Assembly: GCF_900128505.1 (NCBI RefSeq)
Contig: NZ_LT669941.1
Coordinates: 2,683,807-2,747,806, forward strand
Direction: 5' to 3'
From: Parabacteroides timonensis
GTDB taxonomy: Bacteria; Bacteroidota; Bacteroidia; Bacteroidales; Tannerellaceae
Length of the DNA stretch: 64,000 nucleotides
Every line of letters starts with the position of its first letter. Position 1 is the first letter of the stretch. The translations under genes were made by a program, and so were the position numbers. The notes beneath the pieces are model-generated. The model was given only the letters and a program-made list of their open reading frames with translations. It was not told the origin of the DNA and searched no databases. This document shows, piece by piece, positions 19,436 to 26,898 of this stretch.

Positions 19436-20656
19436 TTATTTCTGTAACCAGCGGTTCAAGTGATTTCCGGGTGCCACGACTACGAACTTATAGAACTTTG
19501 AAGCTGGCAAAGCCTGAAGATCTACCGTATAATTCTTTGTTCCGGCAGGAAGGGTTGCCAACTTGACCCATTCGTCTTTGCCTCCTTCCTTGAATTTATT
19601 ATCCGCAGCAGCATAAACAGTGACCGGCGCATCGTTCGAATAAGATTTCCAGGACAACTCGACTGTATTATCGTAAGGCATCGTCTGTAAATCGTAGATA
19701 TCGGTCTTTCCGATGAATGGCATTCCATCCTGTTCCCAGAGGACAGCCTGCGGAACTTCAAACCCCATATAGCGACAAATGGAAGGGGCAATGTCCGTGA
19801 TAGCCAATCCGCCTGCCGTGAAATGGCTGTTTACCGGAACATTCGTCGAAATCCAGGTAGTGCGTTCGCGCCAGGACTGCCCACCATGTCCGTGACCGTT
19901 CTCGCCACGGCCGTGATCGGTCGTTACGACGATCATCCATTCTTCGTCGAAATTGGCTTCGCGATACTTGACCGCTTCCCAGATACGGGCAACCTGGTCG
20001 TCCGCCTTCCGCACATATTCATCGAAAAAAGCGCCGTTGCCAGCAATATGTCCCGCATCGTCGGTGTACCACAGATACACCCAGCTCAGATCGGGTGCAT
20101 CCTTACGGATTCCTTCCGCGGCATCTTTCGAGATTTGCTCGTCGATATCGAAGATATGCAAGTCCTTCTCTTTCTTCGGAAAACGGATCGTGTCCAGGTC
20201 GTAGCCGTCTTTCACATAATCTATTTTCAGATGGTTTGTTTCCTTCTTTCCCTCTCCGATCAGGACTGTACGGTTATCCGTCCAACTGGAATAGATAGCC
20301 GTTTTGTAGTTTTTCGGCTGTTCTTTGGCAATCCGGAAGATAGTCCAGTAGTTATAATTGGGCTGCAGGTCGGAGTTACCGCCTACATTATGTTTGTTAA
20401 ACCAGGTAGCTGTCAGCAAATTGGTATAGCCGATAGCAGAAATCGTTGCCGTTTGAGAATATTGTCCTATCTCACCGCCCGTATAAGCCCTCGCATACGC
20501 TCCCCTGGAAGCAATATCGAATATGGCGGGCGTGTGAAGCCGCTCGATCTGGTCGGCAGGAACCCCGTCAATGATTATATACACGGCTTTCTTGGTTTTT
20601 GCAAACAAACTGGTGCAACACAGGCATACCAGCAACAAATAATAAATACGTCTCAT
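19436..20656 (-). CDS. Secreted alkaline-phosphatase-superfamily phosphodiesterase/nucleotide pyrophosphatase
   Basis: 406 residues. Signal peptide (to about residue 20), KAVYIIIDGVPADQI with the first metal Asp, a probable nucleophile Thr in SAIGYTNLLTATWF, LWYTDDAGHIAG and VTTDHGRGENGHGHGG carrying the remaining Asp/His metal ligands. These are the type I phosphodiesterase/nucleotide pyrophosphatase features. The last ~80 residues look like a fibronectin-III-type fold (NTVELSWKSY...). In this sulfatase locus it may remove phosphate or phosphodiester groups from glycans, but that is inference. AGGGGAGA precedes the ATG. Confidence 0.85.
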   Translation of the reverse strand: MRRIYYLLLVCLCCTSLFAKTKKAVYIIIDGVPADQIERLHTPAIFDIASRGAYARAYTGGEIGQYSQTATISAIGYTNLLTATWFNKHNVGGNSDLQPNYNYWTIFRIAKEQPKNYKTAIYSSWTDNRTVLIGEGKKETNHLKIDYVKDGYDLDTIRFPKKEKDLHIFDIDEQISKDAAEGIRKDAPDLSWVYLWYTDDAGHIAGNGAFFDEYVRKADDQVARIWEAVKYREANFDEEWMIVVTTDHGRGENGHGHGGQSWRERTTWISTNVPVNSHFTAGGLAITDIAPSICRYMGFEVPQAVLWEQDGMPFIGKTDIYDLQTMPYDNTVELSWKSYSNDAPVTVYAAADNKFKEGGKDEWVKLATLPAGTKNYTVDLQALPASKFYKFVVVAPGNHLNRWLQK

Positions 20657-20818
20657 AACTATCTCCCCTTAATGTTTACTAATGAAGTCCTAAAAGTACA
20701 CATTTCTTTTGTTTAATGAAATAAAGAGCAGGACTTATCAAACTAACCGGCAGGATACGACTATTTAATTCGCTTATCGTATACTTTTACAATTTTCCTC
20801 CTCTATTTTTTTGCTTTT

Positions 20819-20894
20819 GGGCTAGCTCAAAATTAATTTCGGGCTAGCATAAATTTAATTTCGAGCATGCTAAAAATTAAATTTAAGCATGCCC
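20819..20894. repeat. Four tandem 22-bp units with GCTAGC/GCATGC palindromes
   Basis: Units begin at 20819, 20841, 20863 and 20886 (22, 22, 23 bp). Each starts with a 6-bp palindrome (GCTAGC twice, GCATGC twice) followed by an AT-rich stretch such as AAATTTAATTTC. They sit in the 379-bp divergent gap between the phosphodiesterase (start 20656) and the hydrolase (start 21036). The rest of that gap holds the promoter at 20980. Confidence 0.85.
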
Positions 20895-20979
20895 AAACGA
20901 ATAAAAATACGGGAGGAAAGAACTACTTAGTCGTATCTAAAAGATTAAAATATCAGCATCTACGTTCTAATTGTTTGCC

Positions 20980-20987
20980 TACCTTTG
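20980..20987 (+). promoter_or_regulatory. -7 element of alpha/beta hydrolase gene
   Basis: TACCTTTG, matching TAnnTTTG, 48 bp before the ATG. AAAAGGAAAA lies just before the start codon as a ribosome-binding region. Confidence 0.55.
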
Positions 20988-21035
20988 TGTCCGGAACAAT
21001 GACATACCGATCACGGTTATAAAAGGAAAACGATT

Positions 21036-22037
21036 ATGAGACGCAAACTGTTTTTTACAACCTTACTTATTTCGTTGGCTATCAGCATTTATGCACAATA
21101 CGTCCCCGATGTGCTGGGAGACGGATACCTGCGGCGTACGTTTCAAATGCCCGACGATTATGAAGGGAAAGTGGTCTGCACATTGGTAAAAAAGCCCCAG
21201 CTGACGGATGTGAAACAGGCGGTATTATATATCCACGGTTATAACGACTATTTCTTCCAAAAGCAGCTGGGAGACAGCGTGAATGCGCATGGTTACAACT
21301 TTTACGCGATGGATCTGAGGAAATACGGGCGCTCGATCCTGCCGAACCAAAATCCTTTTTTCTGCAAAAGTCTTACGGAATATTTCGCCGATATCGATAC
21401 GGCGCTGGCAACCATACGGTCGGAAGGAAACGATAAAATCCTGCTGATGGCACACTCCACGGGAGGATTGATCACCCCGCTCTATCTGGATAGTAAAAAA
21501 GGAAACCTCCCGGTAGACGGACTGATACTGAACAGTCCTTTCCTGGACTGGAACTTCGGTTGGTTTATGGAGAAGGTGGCTATTCCGGCCGTCGCATTTA
21601 TCGGGCGGTTCTTCCCTAACCTGACCGTACAAGGTGAAGGCGACGCATCGTACGCGCATAGTCTCCTGAAACAATTCAAAGGGGAATGGGAATATGATAC
21701 AAACTGGAAAATGATCAACGGACACCCGAAAAAAGCCGGTTGGATTAAGGCGATTCAGGAGGGACAAAAGAAGATCAGAAAAGGATTGCAACTGGATTGT
21801 CCGGTACTGGTTATGTCGTCCGACAAATCGTTTCCGGAGACGAAAGAATGGCATAACGAATATCTGTCATCCGATATTGTACTCAATGTGCACGACATCC
21901 AGAAGTATGCTCCCAAACTAGGTGATTATGTGACCCGCGACACGATACCGAACGGTATGCACGATTTGATCCTCTCCGAAAAACCATCGCGTGATTATAC
22001 CTACCTGATGGTTTTCGACTGGATGGAAAAGAAGTAA
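21036..22037 (+). CDS. Secreted alpha/beta hydrolase (S33 / monoacylglycerol-lipase-like)
   Basis: 333 residues with a signal peptide ending SIYAQ (about residue 21). Features of the serine-hydrolase fold are visible: YIHGYNDYF (oxyanion strand), the nucleophile elbow AHSTGG at about 148-153, an Asp in VMSSDKSF and the C-terminal His in GMHDLIL. Substrate unknown; lipases and peptidases of this group look alike. Transcribed alone and ending 6 bp before the convergent kinase-like gene. Confidence 0.85.
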   Translation: MRRKLFFTTLLISLAISIYAQYVPDVLGDGYLRRTFQMPDDYEGKVVCTLVKKPQLTDVKQAVLYIHGYNDYFFQKQLGDSVNAHGYNFYAMDLRKYGRSILPNQNPFFCKSLTEYFADIDTALATIRSEGNDKILLMAHSTGGLITPLYLDSKKGNLPVDGLILNSPFLDWNFGWFMEKVAIPAVAFIGRFFPNLTVQGEGDASYAHSLLKQFKGEWEYDTNWKMINGHPKKAGWIKAIQEGQKKIRKGLQLDCPVLVMSSDKSFPETKEWHNEYLSSDIVLNVHDIQKYAPKLGDYVTRDTIPNGMHDLILSEKPSRDYTYLMVFDWMEKK

Positions 22038-22043
22038 GTTCGT

Positions 22044-23429
22044 TTACTTTCTGCTAGGAGCCATCACATGCTGCTTCGTCAGATTATTCATATCTTCAAG
22101 AATATATCTATTGACATAGCTAAAACTGAATCGGAAAAAGTAATCCCGCAATGTACCGATATTAGCTGGATTAATCAGGCTATGCAGGTGGTTCAATGCA
22201 ATGAAAAAGTAACCTTCGCGGGGCAACCGGTTATAAAACTCGATCTTTGTACGGTCGAGGGCTATTATATCGCCATCGCTCTCGGCAAATCCGTTCATTG
22301 CCTCTTCCCAGGTTATCAGTGTGCGATCCTCGTAGACAGCCCAACGATAGACATCTTTGCCGTTAACCTTTTCAGGGGATGTATTAGAATGATGCACAAG
22401 AATATAGTCATTACGCATATCGGTATCGCTATGTATCCAGATATCGAGGATACGAAGTTGGGCCGAATTGTCAAACTTGATATAACCGTTCTTGCATAGC
22501 TGTGGAGAAAATATATTCCGCTCGACATCTGTAAAATAGACAAGGTTACTTCCAAAGAATTCCTTTCTTTCGACGAATTCGGAAAACAGTTTGTTTATCT
22601 TCTTCTGGTCCGAGCAGTGTACAAACTCGGGCAGTTCTTTCGGAAAGTTCTTACGACAGATCAGACTGAACTCTTTCAACAAATCGTTCGGATCGCGTTC
22701 CTTCTGAATCTCGACGAATGCCAGCATCTCGTCCACCGTATGGAAACGCAGACGAGAGTCTTGTGTCAAACAACGTTCTACAATACGATCATAGAATTTC
22801 AAAGCTGGAAAAACCTTACTGATAGTTACATCGCTATTCGTATTACCAAAAGCATACCATCGCAGGATTTCTCCTATGGCGGCTATATCTGAATAGTCCG
22901 GATCCGTATTCTCTGCCATCGCAATATCTGTCAACACAAAATCATTATGATCATCAACTAGTATATTACGCGGGGTGATAGCGCCATGTATAATCCCCAT
23001 ACTATGCAGGAACTGAACGGTATTAGTAAGGAAATGGAATAACTTAAGAAAAGAATCCACAGAAAGGATGCTCCTGTATTCTTCCAGTGAACATCTATAC
23101 AGTTTCATTATCAACACGGGGATTTCCTGTCCCTGCACGGTTATCATATCAAAGTCTGCATATTGAACAATATTATTCCTCGTTTCAAGCAAGGATATTA
23201 CCAGGTATTTAGCTTTAAGTTTACTTAACCATTTTTCTTTTCCTACATCGTCCCCATTATATAGAAAAAACTTCAGGGCAACATCGTTCCCATTCATTCG
23301 GCCCTTGAAGACTATGCCAGCTTCGCTTCTGCCCAAAGGCTTGGAGTCAAGCTGACACTCCCCCAAAGATAATGAAATTCTATGCTTTTCGCTTTCTAGA
23401 AATTCCAAAAATAACTGTTTTTCATTCAT
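22044..23429 (-). CDS. Protein-kinase-fold protein with degenerate catalytic loop (possible pseudokinase)
   Basis: 461 residues, no signal peptide or membrane segment. Residues about 20-245 follow the eukaryotic-like kinase order: glycine loop LGRSEAGIVFKG, ATP-binding Lys53 in VALKFF, catalytic loop HGAITPRNIL (148-157) and LTDIA where DFG is expected (Asp168). The catalytic Asp of the HRDxKxxN motif is replaced by Ala150 (codon GCT, one base from GAT) and the Lys by Thr, while Asn155 and Asp168 remain. The C-terminal ~210 residues match no family I recognise. It may bind ATP or act as a scaffold rather than phosphorylate; a non-canonical active kinase cannot be excluded. Confidence 0.75.
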   Translation of the reverse strand: MNEKQLFLEFLESEKHRISLSLGECQLDSKPLGRSEAGIVFKGRMNGNDVALKFFLYNGDDVGKEKWLSKLKAKYLVISLLETRNNIVQYADFDMITVQGQEIPVLIMKLYRCSLEEYRSILSVDSFLKLFHFLTNTVQFLHSMGIIHGAITPRNILVDDHNDFVLTDIAMAENTDPDYSDIAAIGEILRWYAFGNTNSDVTISKVFPALKFYDRIVERCLTQDSRLRFHTVDEMLAFVEIQKERDPNDLLKEFSLICRKNFPKELPEFVHCSDQKKINKLFSEFVERKEFFGSNLVYFTDVERNIFSPQLCKNGYIKFDNSAQLRILDIWIHSDTDMRNDYILVHHSNTSPEKVNGKDVYRWAVYEDRTLITWEEAMNGFAESDGDIIALDRTKIEFYNRLPREGYFFIALNHLHSLINPANIGTLRDYFFRFSFSYVNRYILEDMNNLTKQHVMAPSRK

Positions 23430-23458
23430 ACTAAACGTTGTAAATCAAGGAACGGAAG

Positions 23459-23466
23459 CAAAGATA
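23459..23466 (-). promoter_or_regulatory. -7 element of kinase-like gene
   Basis: Minus strand TATCTTTG (TAnnTTTG), 29 bp before the ATG. The divergent Wzi-like gene has its own -7 box at 23540. Confidence 0.55.
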
Positions 23467-23539
23467 CAATTATATTTGTATTTTTATAATGCTTAAGCTT
23501 CTTTTTTAAATCTCCCGGCAGAGAGATTATTTTAATCAT

Positions 23540-23547
23540 TACCTTTG
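23540..23547 (+). promoter_or_regulatory. -7 element of Wzi-like gene
   Basis: TACCTTTG (TAnnTTTG), 22 bp before the ATG at 23570. Confidence 0.55.
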
Positions 23548-23569
23548 TTGCAGACAAAAAGTATATTGA

Positions 23570-25054
23570 ATGAAAGCCTTACATATTATAATAGCAGGAA
23601 CTATTTTACTCGGTATATCCAATTATAGTTATTCCCAGACAACTGATATCCCAGAAGCGACAATCTACAAAACAGAATTGTTCGGTTCGGCGGCAACTGG
23701 CTCCAACACACCATTCTGGATGGTAAGCAACCGTTATGGGATCGTTCCCCTGGATGCAGGTAACGGTTTATTGAATGCGGGAGTATTCCACAACCAACAT
23801 TTCGGCAAAGGCTTTCGCTGGGGAGCCGGACTCGAGATTGTTGCTGCCGTACCCCGCCATCATAATGTATTCATTCAGCAGGCTTATGCGGAGATAGGAT
23901 ACAAAAGTCTATTACTTAGCTTTGGCAGTAAAGAAAGATATAACTCCCTGTGGGACCGAAATCTGAGTTCCGGTGATATGGTCCATTCGGCAAATGCACG
24001 ACCTATCCCGGAAGTTAATTTAAGTATGCCGGAATTTACATTAGTGCCTTTAACTAAAGGTTGGTTACAGGTAAAAGGAGATTTTGCGGTTGGCAGATCA
24101 TTCGATACCGATTACCTGGAAGATTTCGTTAACACTAAACAAGTCTATATAAAGAATGTCTTGTGGCATCATAAATCGTTATTCCTCCGTATCAAGGATA
24201 CAGAAAATGATTTTCCCTTATCACTAACTCTCGGTGCCCAGCATTTTGCCCAATGGGGAGGGACTTCCACTAATCCGAAGATCGGCAAACAGCCTCAATC
24301 CTTCAAAGACCTGATCCGGGTAATCTGCGGACAAAAAGGAGGTAGCGATGCTACGGAATCCGACCAGATCAATGTATTAGGTAGTCATTACGGTTCTTAC
24401 GATTTCAAATTAAGTTATACAGAAAAAGACTGGGCGGCTCACGTCTACTATCAACATTATTTTAATGATAAGTCCGGCATGGAGTTTGCCAATAAAACAG
24501 ACGGTTTGTGGGGAGTACAATTTGATTTGCCATTCCTTCCCTGGCTGAACAAAGTAGTTGCCGAATATCTCGTAACAATGAACCAAAGCGGTCCCATACA
24601 CTTTATCATATTCGACCGGGACAAATGGCAAGGCGGACGTGGGGGAGGAAACGACGATTATTACAACAACGGGGAATATACAACCGGATTCTCTTACTTC
24701 AACCGAGGAATAGGTTCTCCGCTAATTCCGGCTCCCGAATATAATTCAGACGGTTCCCTGGGTTTCAAAAACAACCGTGTTAAAAGCTGGCATTTTGCTG
24801 CGGAAGGGGATATTAATACACAACTCTCTTACCGTATCCTGTTCACGGCGATGAATGGCTGGGGAACTTCATATTTCCCGTTCCTGAATAAAAAGTTCGG
24901 AACATCCAGCCTTGTCGATATCAATTATACTCACCCTAAACTGCAAGGATGGAAGTTTTCCGGATCAGTAGCAGCAGACACGGGAACCATGTTAGGAAAA
25001 AGTGTAGGCTTTAGCTTAGGCGTAACAAAAACTGGAATCCTAAAAACCTGGTAA
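23570..25054 (+). CDS. Capsule-assembly Wzi-family outer-membrane beta-barrel
   Basis: 494 residues with a signal peptide ending SYSQ (about residue 22) and many alternating aromatic/polar strands. The pattern LFGSAATGSNTPFWMVSNRYG, QAYAEIGYKSLLLSFGSKER and HFAQWGG is typical of the Bacteroidetes Caps_assemb_Wzi family, which in enterobacteria anchors capsule to the surface. No capsule genes are nearby, so the role is inferred from family only. Ends 6 bp before the convergent plsC gene. Confidence 0.82.
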   Translation: MKALHIIIAGTILLGISNYSYSQTTDIPEATIYKTELFGSAATGSNTPFWMVSNRYGIVPLDAGNGLLNAGVFHNQHFGKGFRWGAGLEIVAAVPRHHNVFIQQAYAEIGYKSLLLSFGSKERYNSLWDRNLSSGDMVHSANARPIPEVNLSMPEFTLVPLTKGWLQVKGDFAVGRSFDTDYLEDFVNTKQVYIKNVLWHHKSLFLRIKDTENDFPLSLTLGAQHFAQWGGTSTNPKIGKQPQSFKDLIRVICGQKGGSDATESDQINVLGSHYGSYDFKLSYTEKDWAAHVYYQHYFNDKSGMEFANKTDGLWGVQFDLPFLPWLNKVVAEYLVTMNQSGPIHFIIFDRDKWQGGRGGGNDDYYNNGEYTTGFSYFNRGIGSPLIPAPEYNSDGSLGFKNNRVKSWHFAAEGDINTQLSYRILFTAMNGWGTSYFPFLNKKFGTSSLVDINYTHPKLQGWKFSGSVAADTGTMLGKSVGFSLGVTKTGILKTW

Positions 25055-25060
25055 TAAACA

Positions 25061-25798
25061 CTATTTATATTTATCCCATAAAGCAGAAGCTATTATATCT
25101 TGTGTATGATCGGCAAATTGTTGCATTCCTTTATGGGATGTATCCATATCACTCGTCGATATAGCGGGATGAATGATCATTTCCATCTTATGCCTGTGCA
25201 CATTCAATGATCCGATGGGCAATACATCAAAAGGTCCATTCAACGTAATTGGAATAACCGACAAATGCTGGTCGAGAGCCATTTGGTAAGCTCCCTTTTT
25301 GAAACGGATCATCCTTCCGGTATATGTACGAGAACCTTCAGGGAAGACAACCACAGAAGCACCGTTCCTGAGACAATGTTCAGCTTCCTTCACACTACGG
25401 GCCGCAGCTTTGGAAGTCGAATTATCAACAAAGATAAAACCGGCAGCCCGACAGGCAGCTCCAACAAAAGGTATCTTTCCTATCCCCGCCTTCATAACCC
25501 ACTTAATAGGGACACCGAGAAAACCATATATCAAAAAGATATCGAACGCACCCTGATGATTTGAAACAAATACATAAGATTGGTTACGGTCAATATTCTC
25601 CCGTCCTTTTACTTTTACCGGACAAAGGGCCAGGTAACAGGTTAGTCTCGACCAAATCATACCCGGATAATAGGCAAATATCTTCTCACCTCCCAAAAGG
25701 CAACCTATAATAACAGTCAAGGCCGTAAGTATGGTCAGCACCACAAATACAGGTACAAAAAACAGCCATAAATAAACCAAGTAAAGTATTCGTATCAT
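25061..25798 (-). CDS. plsC: 1-acyl-sn-glycerol-3-phosphate acyltransferase
   Basis: Adds the second acyl chain to lysophosphatidic acid in phospholipid synthesis at the inner membrane. 245 residues from ATG 25798 (MIRILYLVYL); the open frame to 25954 is discarded because the -7 box lies at 25819-25826. N-terminal membrane segments, then the acyltransferase motifs NHQGAFD (HX4D) and FPEGSRT. Other acyltransferases of the same family (such as lipid A related) are less likely. Confidence 0.88.
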   Translation of the reverse strand: MIRILYLVYLWLFFVPVFVVLTILTALTVIIGCLLGGEKIFAYYPGMIWSRLTCYLALCPVKVKGRENIDRNQSYVFVSNHQGAFDIFLIYGFLGVPIKWVMKAGIGKIPFVGAACRAAGFIFVDNSTSKAAARSVKEAEHCLRNGASVVVFPEGSRTYTGRMIRFKKGAYQMALDQHLSVIPITLNGPFDVLPIGSLNVHRHKMEMIIHPAISTSDMDTSHKGMQQFADHTQDIIASALWDKYK

Positions 25799-25818
25799 AT
25801 ATAACTGTGTTGATCCTA

Positions 25819-25826
25819 CAAATATA
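25819..25826 (-). promoter_or_regulatory. -7 element of plsC
   Basis: Minus strand TATATTTG (TAnnTTTG), 20 bp before the chosen ATG. Confidence 0.5.
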
Positions 25827-25937
25827 GAAGCTAAATTTGTAGGATTCATTATTTTTATTCTAAAATATTTTTGCAATCGGGTTATTATTACTTTATTTGC
25901 GGTAGAAAAGAAAATAATTATAAAAACATCTATAACC

Positions 25938-26108
25938 ATGAACGAATTAGTCAAATATCTTGGGGTAATCGTACTCCTGATCGGTGTAATTATTCTTGCA
26001 GTACCGGCTATTAACGGAGGTATAACAAATACTATCCTTATGGCAGGTTTAGGAGTTATTATTTTAGGTTACATCAGTCATATTGTTATCAACAAGAAGA
26101 TGGAGTAA
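25938..26108 (+). CDS. Small two-helix membrane protein (56 aa)
   Basis: Read directly: starts MNELVKYLGVIVLLIG and ends INKKME. Two hydrophobic segments (about 7-23 and 31-49) are joined by a short NGGITN loop, and the C-terminus is positively charged, giving a helical hairpin in the inner membrane. It is divergent to plsC and followed 23 bp later by a strong terminator, which supports a real gene. Function unknown. Confidence 0.75.
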   Translation: MNELVKYLGVIVLLIGVIILAVPAINGGITNTILMAGLGVIILGYISHIVINKKME

Positions 26109-26130
26109 GACGACGCAAGTTTAAAAAATT

Positions 26131-26169
26131 AAAAAAGGATTGTTCCCTGATTGGAAACAATCCTTTTTT
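26131..26169. terminator. Bidirectional terminator between small membrane protein and DUF3467 gene
   Basis: AAAAAAGGATTGTTCC pairs with GGAAACAATCCTTTTTT around CTGATT; A-run and T-run on either side let it work for both convergent genes. Confidence 0.9.
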
Positions 26170-26194
26170 GTTATCGGTAAAAGGTAGAAATATC

Positions 26195-26512
26195 TTATGC
26201 TTCTCCCTGAACTCCCCCCATCGGAGGAATAAAATCTTCAAAATTAGCAGTCTTGTTTCCACCCTTCAACTGTTCTTCATATTTTGCCAGATTATCCTGC
26301 AAAGCAAAAAGTAAACGTTTTGCATTATCCGGTGTCAGGATCACGCGGCTCTTCACCTGTGCCTTAGATACACCGGGAACAACACGGATAAAGTCTAGTA
26401 TAAACTCGGATGTTGAATGTGAAATAATAGCTAGATTAGCATAAGTACCTTGTGCCATTTCTTCAGACAGCTCTACCTGTATCTCATTAGATTGCTTGTT
26501 ATCGTTTTCCAT
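26195..26512 (-). CDS. DUF3467 family protein
   Basis: 105 residues, acidic, no signal peptide. Contains the family pattern YANLAIISHSTSEFILDF, VVPG and the VILTPDNAKRLLFALQDN helix, ending FEDFIPPMGG. Widespread in Bacteroidetes, usually near rpoC, but no function is established that I know of. It has its own -7 box at 26546-26553. Confidence 0.88.
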   Translation of the reverse strand: MENDNKQSNEIQVELSEEMAQGTYANLAIISHSTSEFILDFIRVVPGVSKAQVKSRVILTPDNAKRLLFALQDNLAKYEEQLKGGNKTANFEDFIPPMGGVQGEA

Positions 26513-26545
26513 TTCTTTTATGTTTTATGTTTAACAAATCGGACA

Positions 26546-26553
26546 CAAATATA
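26546..26553 (-). promoter_or_regulatory. -7 element of DUF3467 gene
   Basis: Minus strand TATATTTG (TAnnTTTG), 33 bp before the ATG. It shows the gene does not depend on the transcript that ends at 26586. Confidence 0.55.
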
Positions 26554-26585
26554 CAGATATAAGAGGGTTTCATGAAATATATTGC

Positions 26586-26747
26586 AAATAAAAAGGGCCA
26601 CCTTCACAGGCGGCCCTTTTCCAGTTGTGTTTTTAATTCTCAATTCTTTAGACCAATGTAAAAAAAATACCTTATTGTGTTTAATATTTATTATCCTGAC
26701 TTTTAGGCTAAGGTTTTCTGTCCAGATGCATATTAATACATTTTGAA
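26586..26747 (-). ncRNA. Candidate stand-alone small RNA (~160 nt)
   Basis: A promoter (TTTG 26781-26784, 20 bp, TATCTTTG 26753-26760) and a rho-independent terminator (26589-26620) bracket about 160 nt with no credible coding frame. The upstream gene has its own terminator (26844-26890) and the downstream gene its own promoter, so this is a separate transcription unit. Internal ACCTTA/TAAGGT complements suggest long-range pairing. A 6S-like RNA is possible but I see no proof. The 386-bp gap is otherwise accounted for by these signals. Confidence 0.5.
26589..26620 (-). terminator. Terminator of candidate small RNA
   Basis: Minus strand AAAAGGGCCGCC and GGTGGCCCTTTTT form a GC-rich stem with a 6-nt loop and a T-run. 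Confidence 0.8.
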
Positions 26748-26752
26748 CAATG

Positions 26753-26784
26753 CAAAGATACAAACTGTACAAAAAAACTCCAAA
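26753..26784 (-). promoter_or_regulatory. Promoter of candidate small RNA
   Basis: Minus strand TTTG, 20-bp spacer, TATCTTTG: both Bacteroidetes promoter boxes in good spacing. Confidence 0.65.
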
Positions 26785-26843
26785 CACAAAGAACTCATTA
26801 ACTAATATTACTTCAATAATTAACAAAATAAAACATATATAAA

Positions 26844-26890
26844 AACTGTTGTAAATGTGATTATTATAAAGGCATGTATTTACAACAGTT
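26844..26890 (-). terminator. Terminator of endo/exonuclease/phosphatase-family gene
   Basis: Perfect 13-bp stem AACTGTTGTAAAT / ATTTACAACAGTT with a ~21-nt loop, followed by TTTTTAT on the minus strand, just after the stop at 26899. Confidence 0.8.
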
Positions 26891-26898
26891 CATCTTTT

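Noticed and set aside
19823..20716. 297-codon plus-strand ORF opposite the phosphodiesterase
   Set aside because: Antisense shadow of a gene with complete catalytic motifs; translation has no signal peptide or known domain.
26518..26826. 102-codon minus-strand ORF upstream of DUF3467
   Set aside because: It runs across a promoter, a terminator and AT-rich DNA, with Lys/Phe/Ile-rich low-complexity translation; the small-RNA reading fits better.
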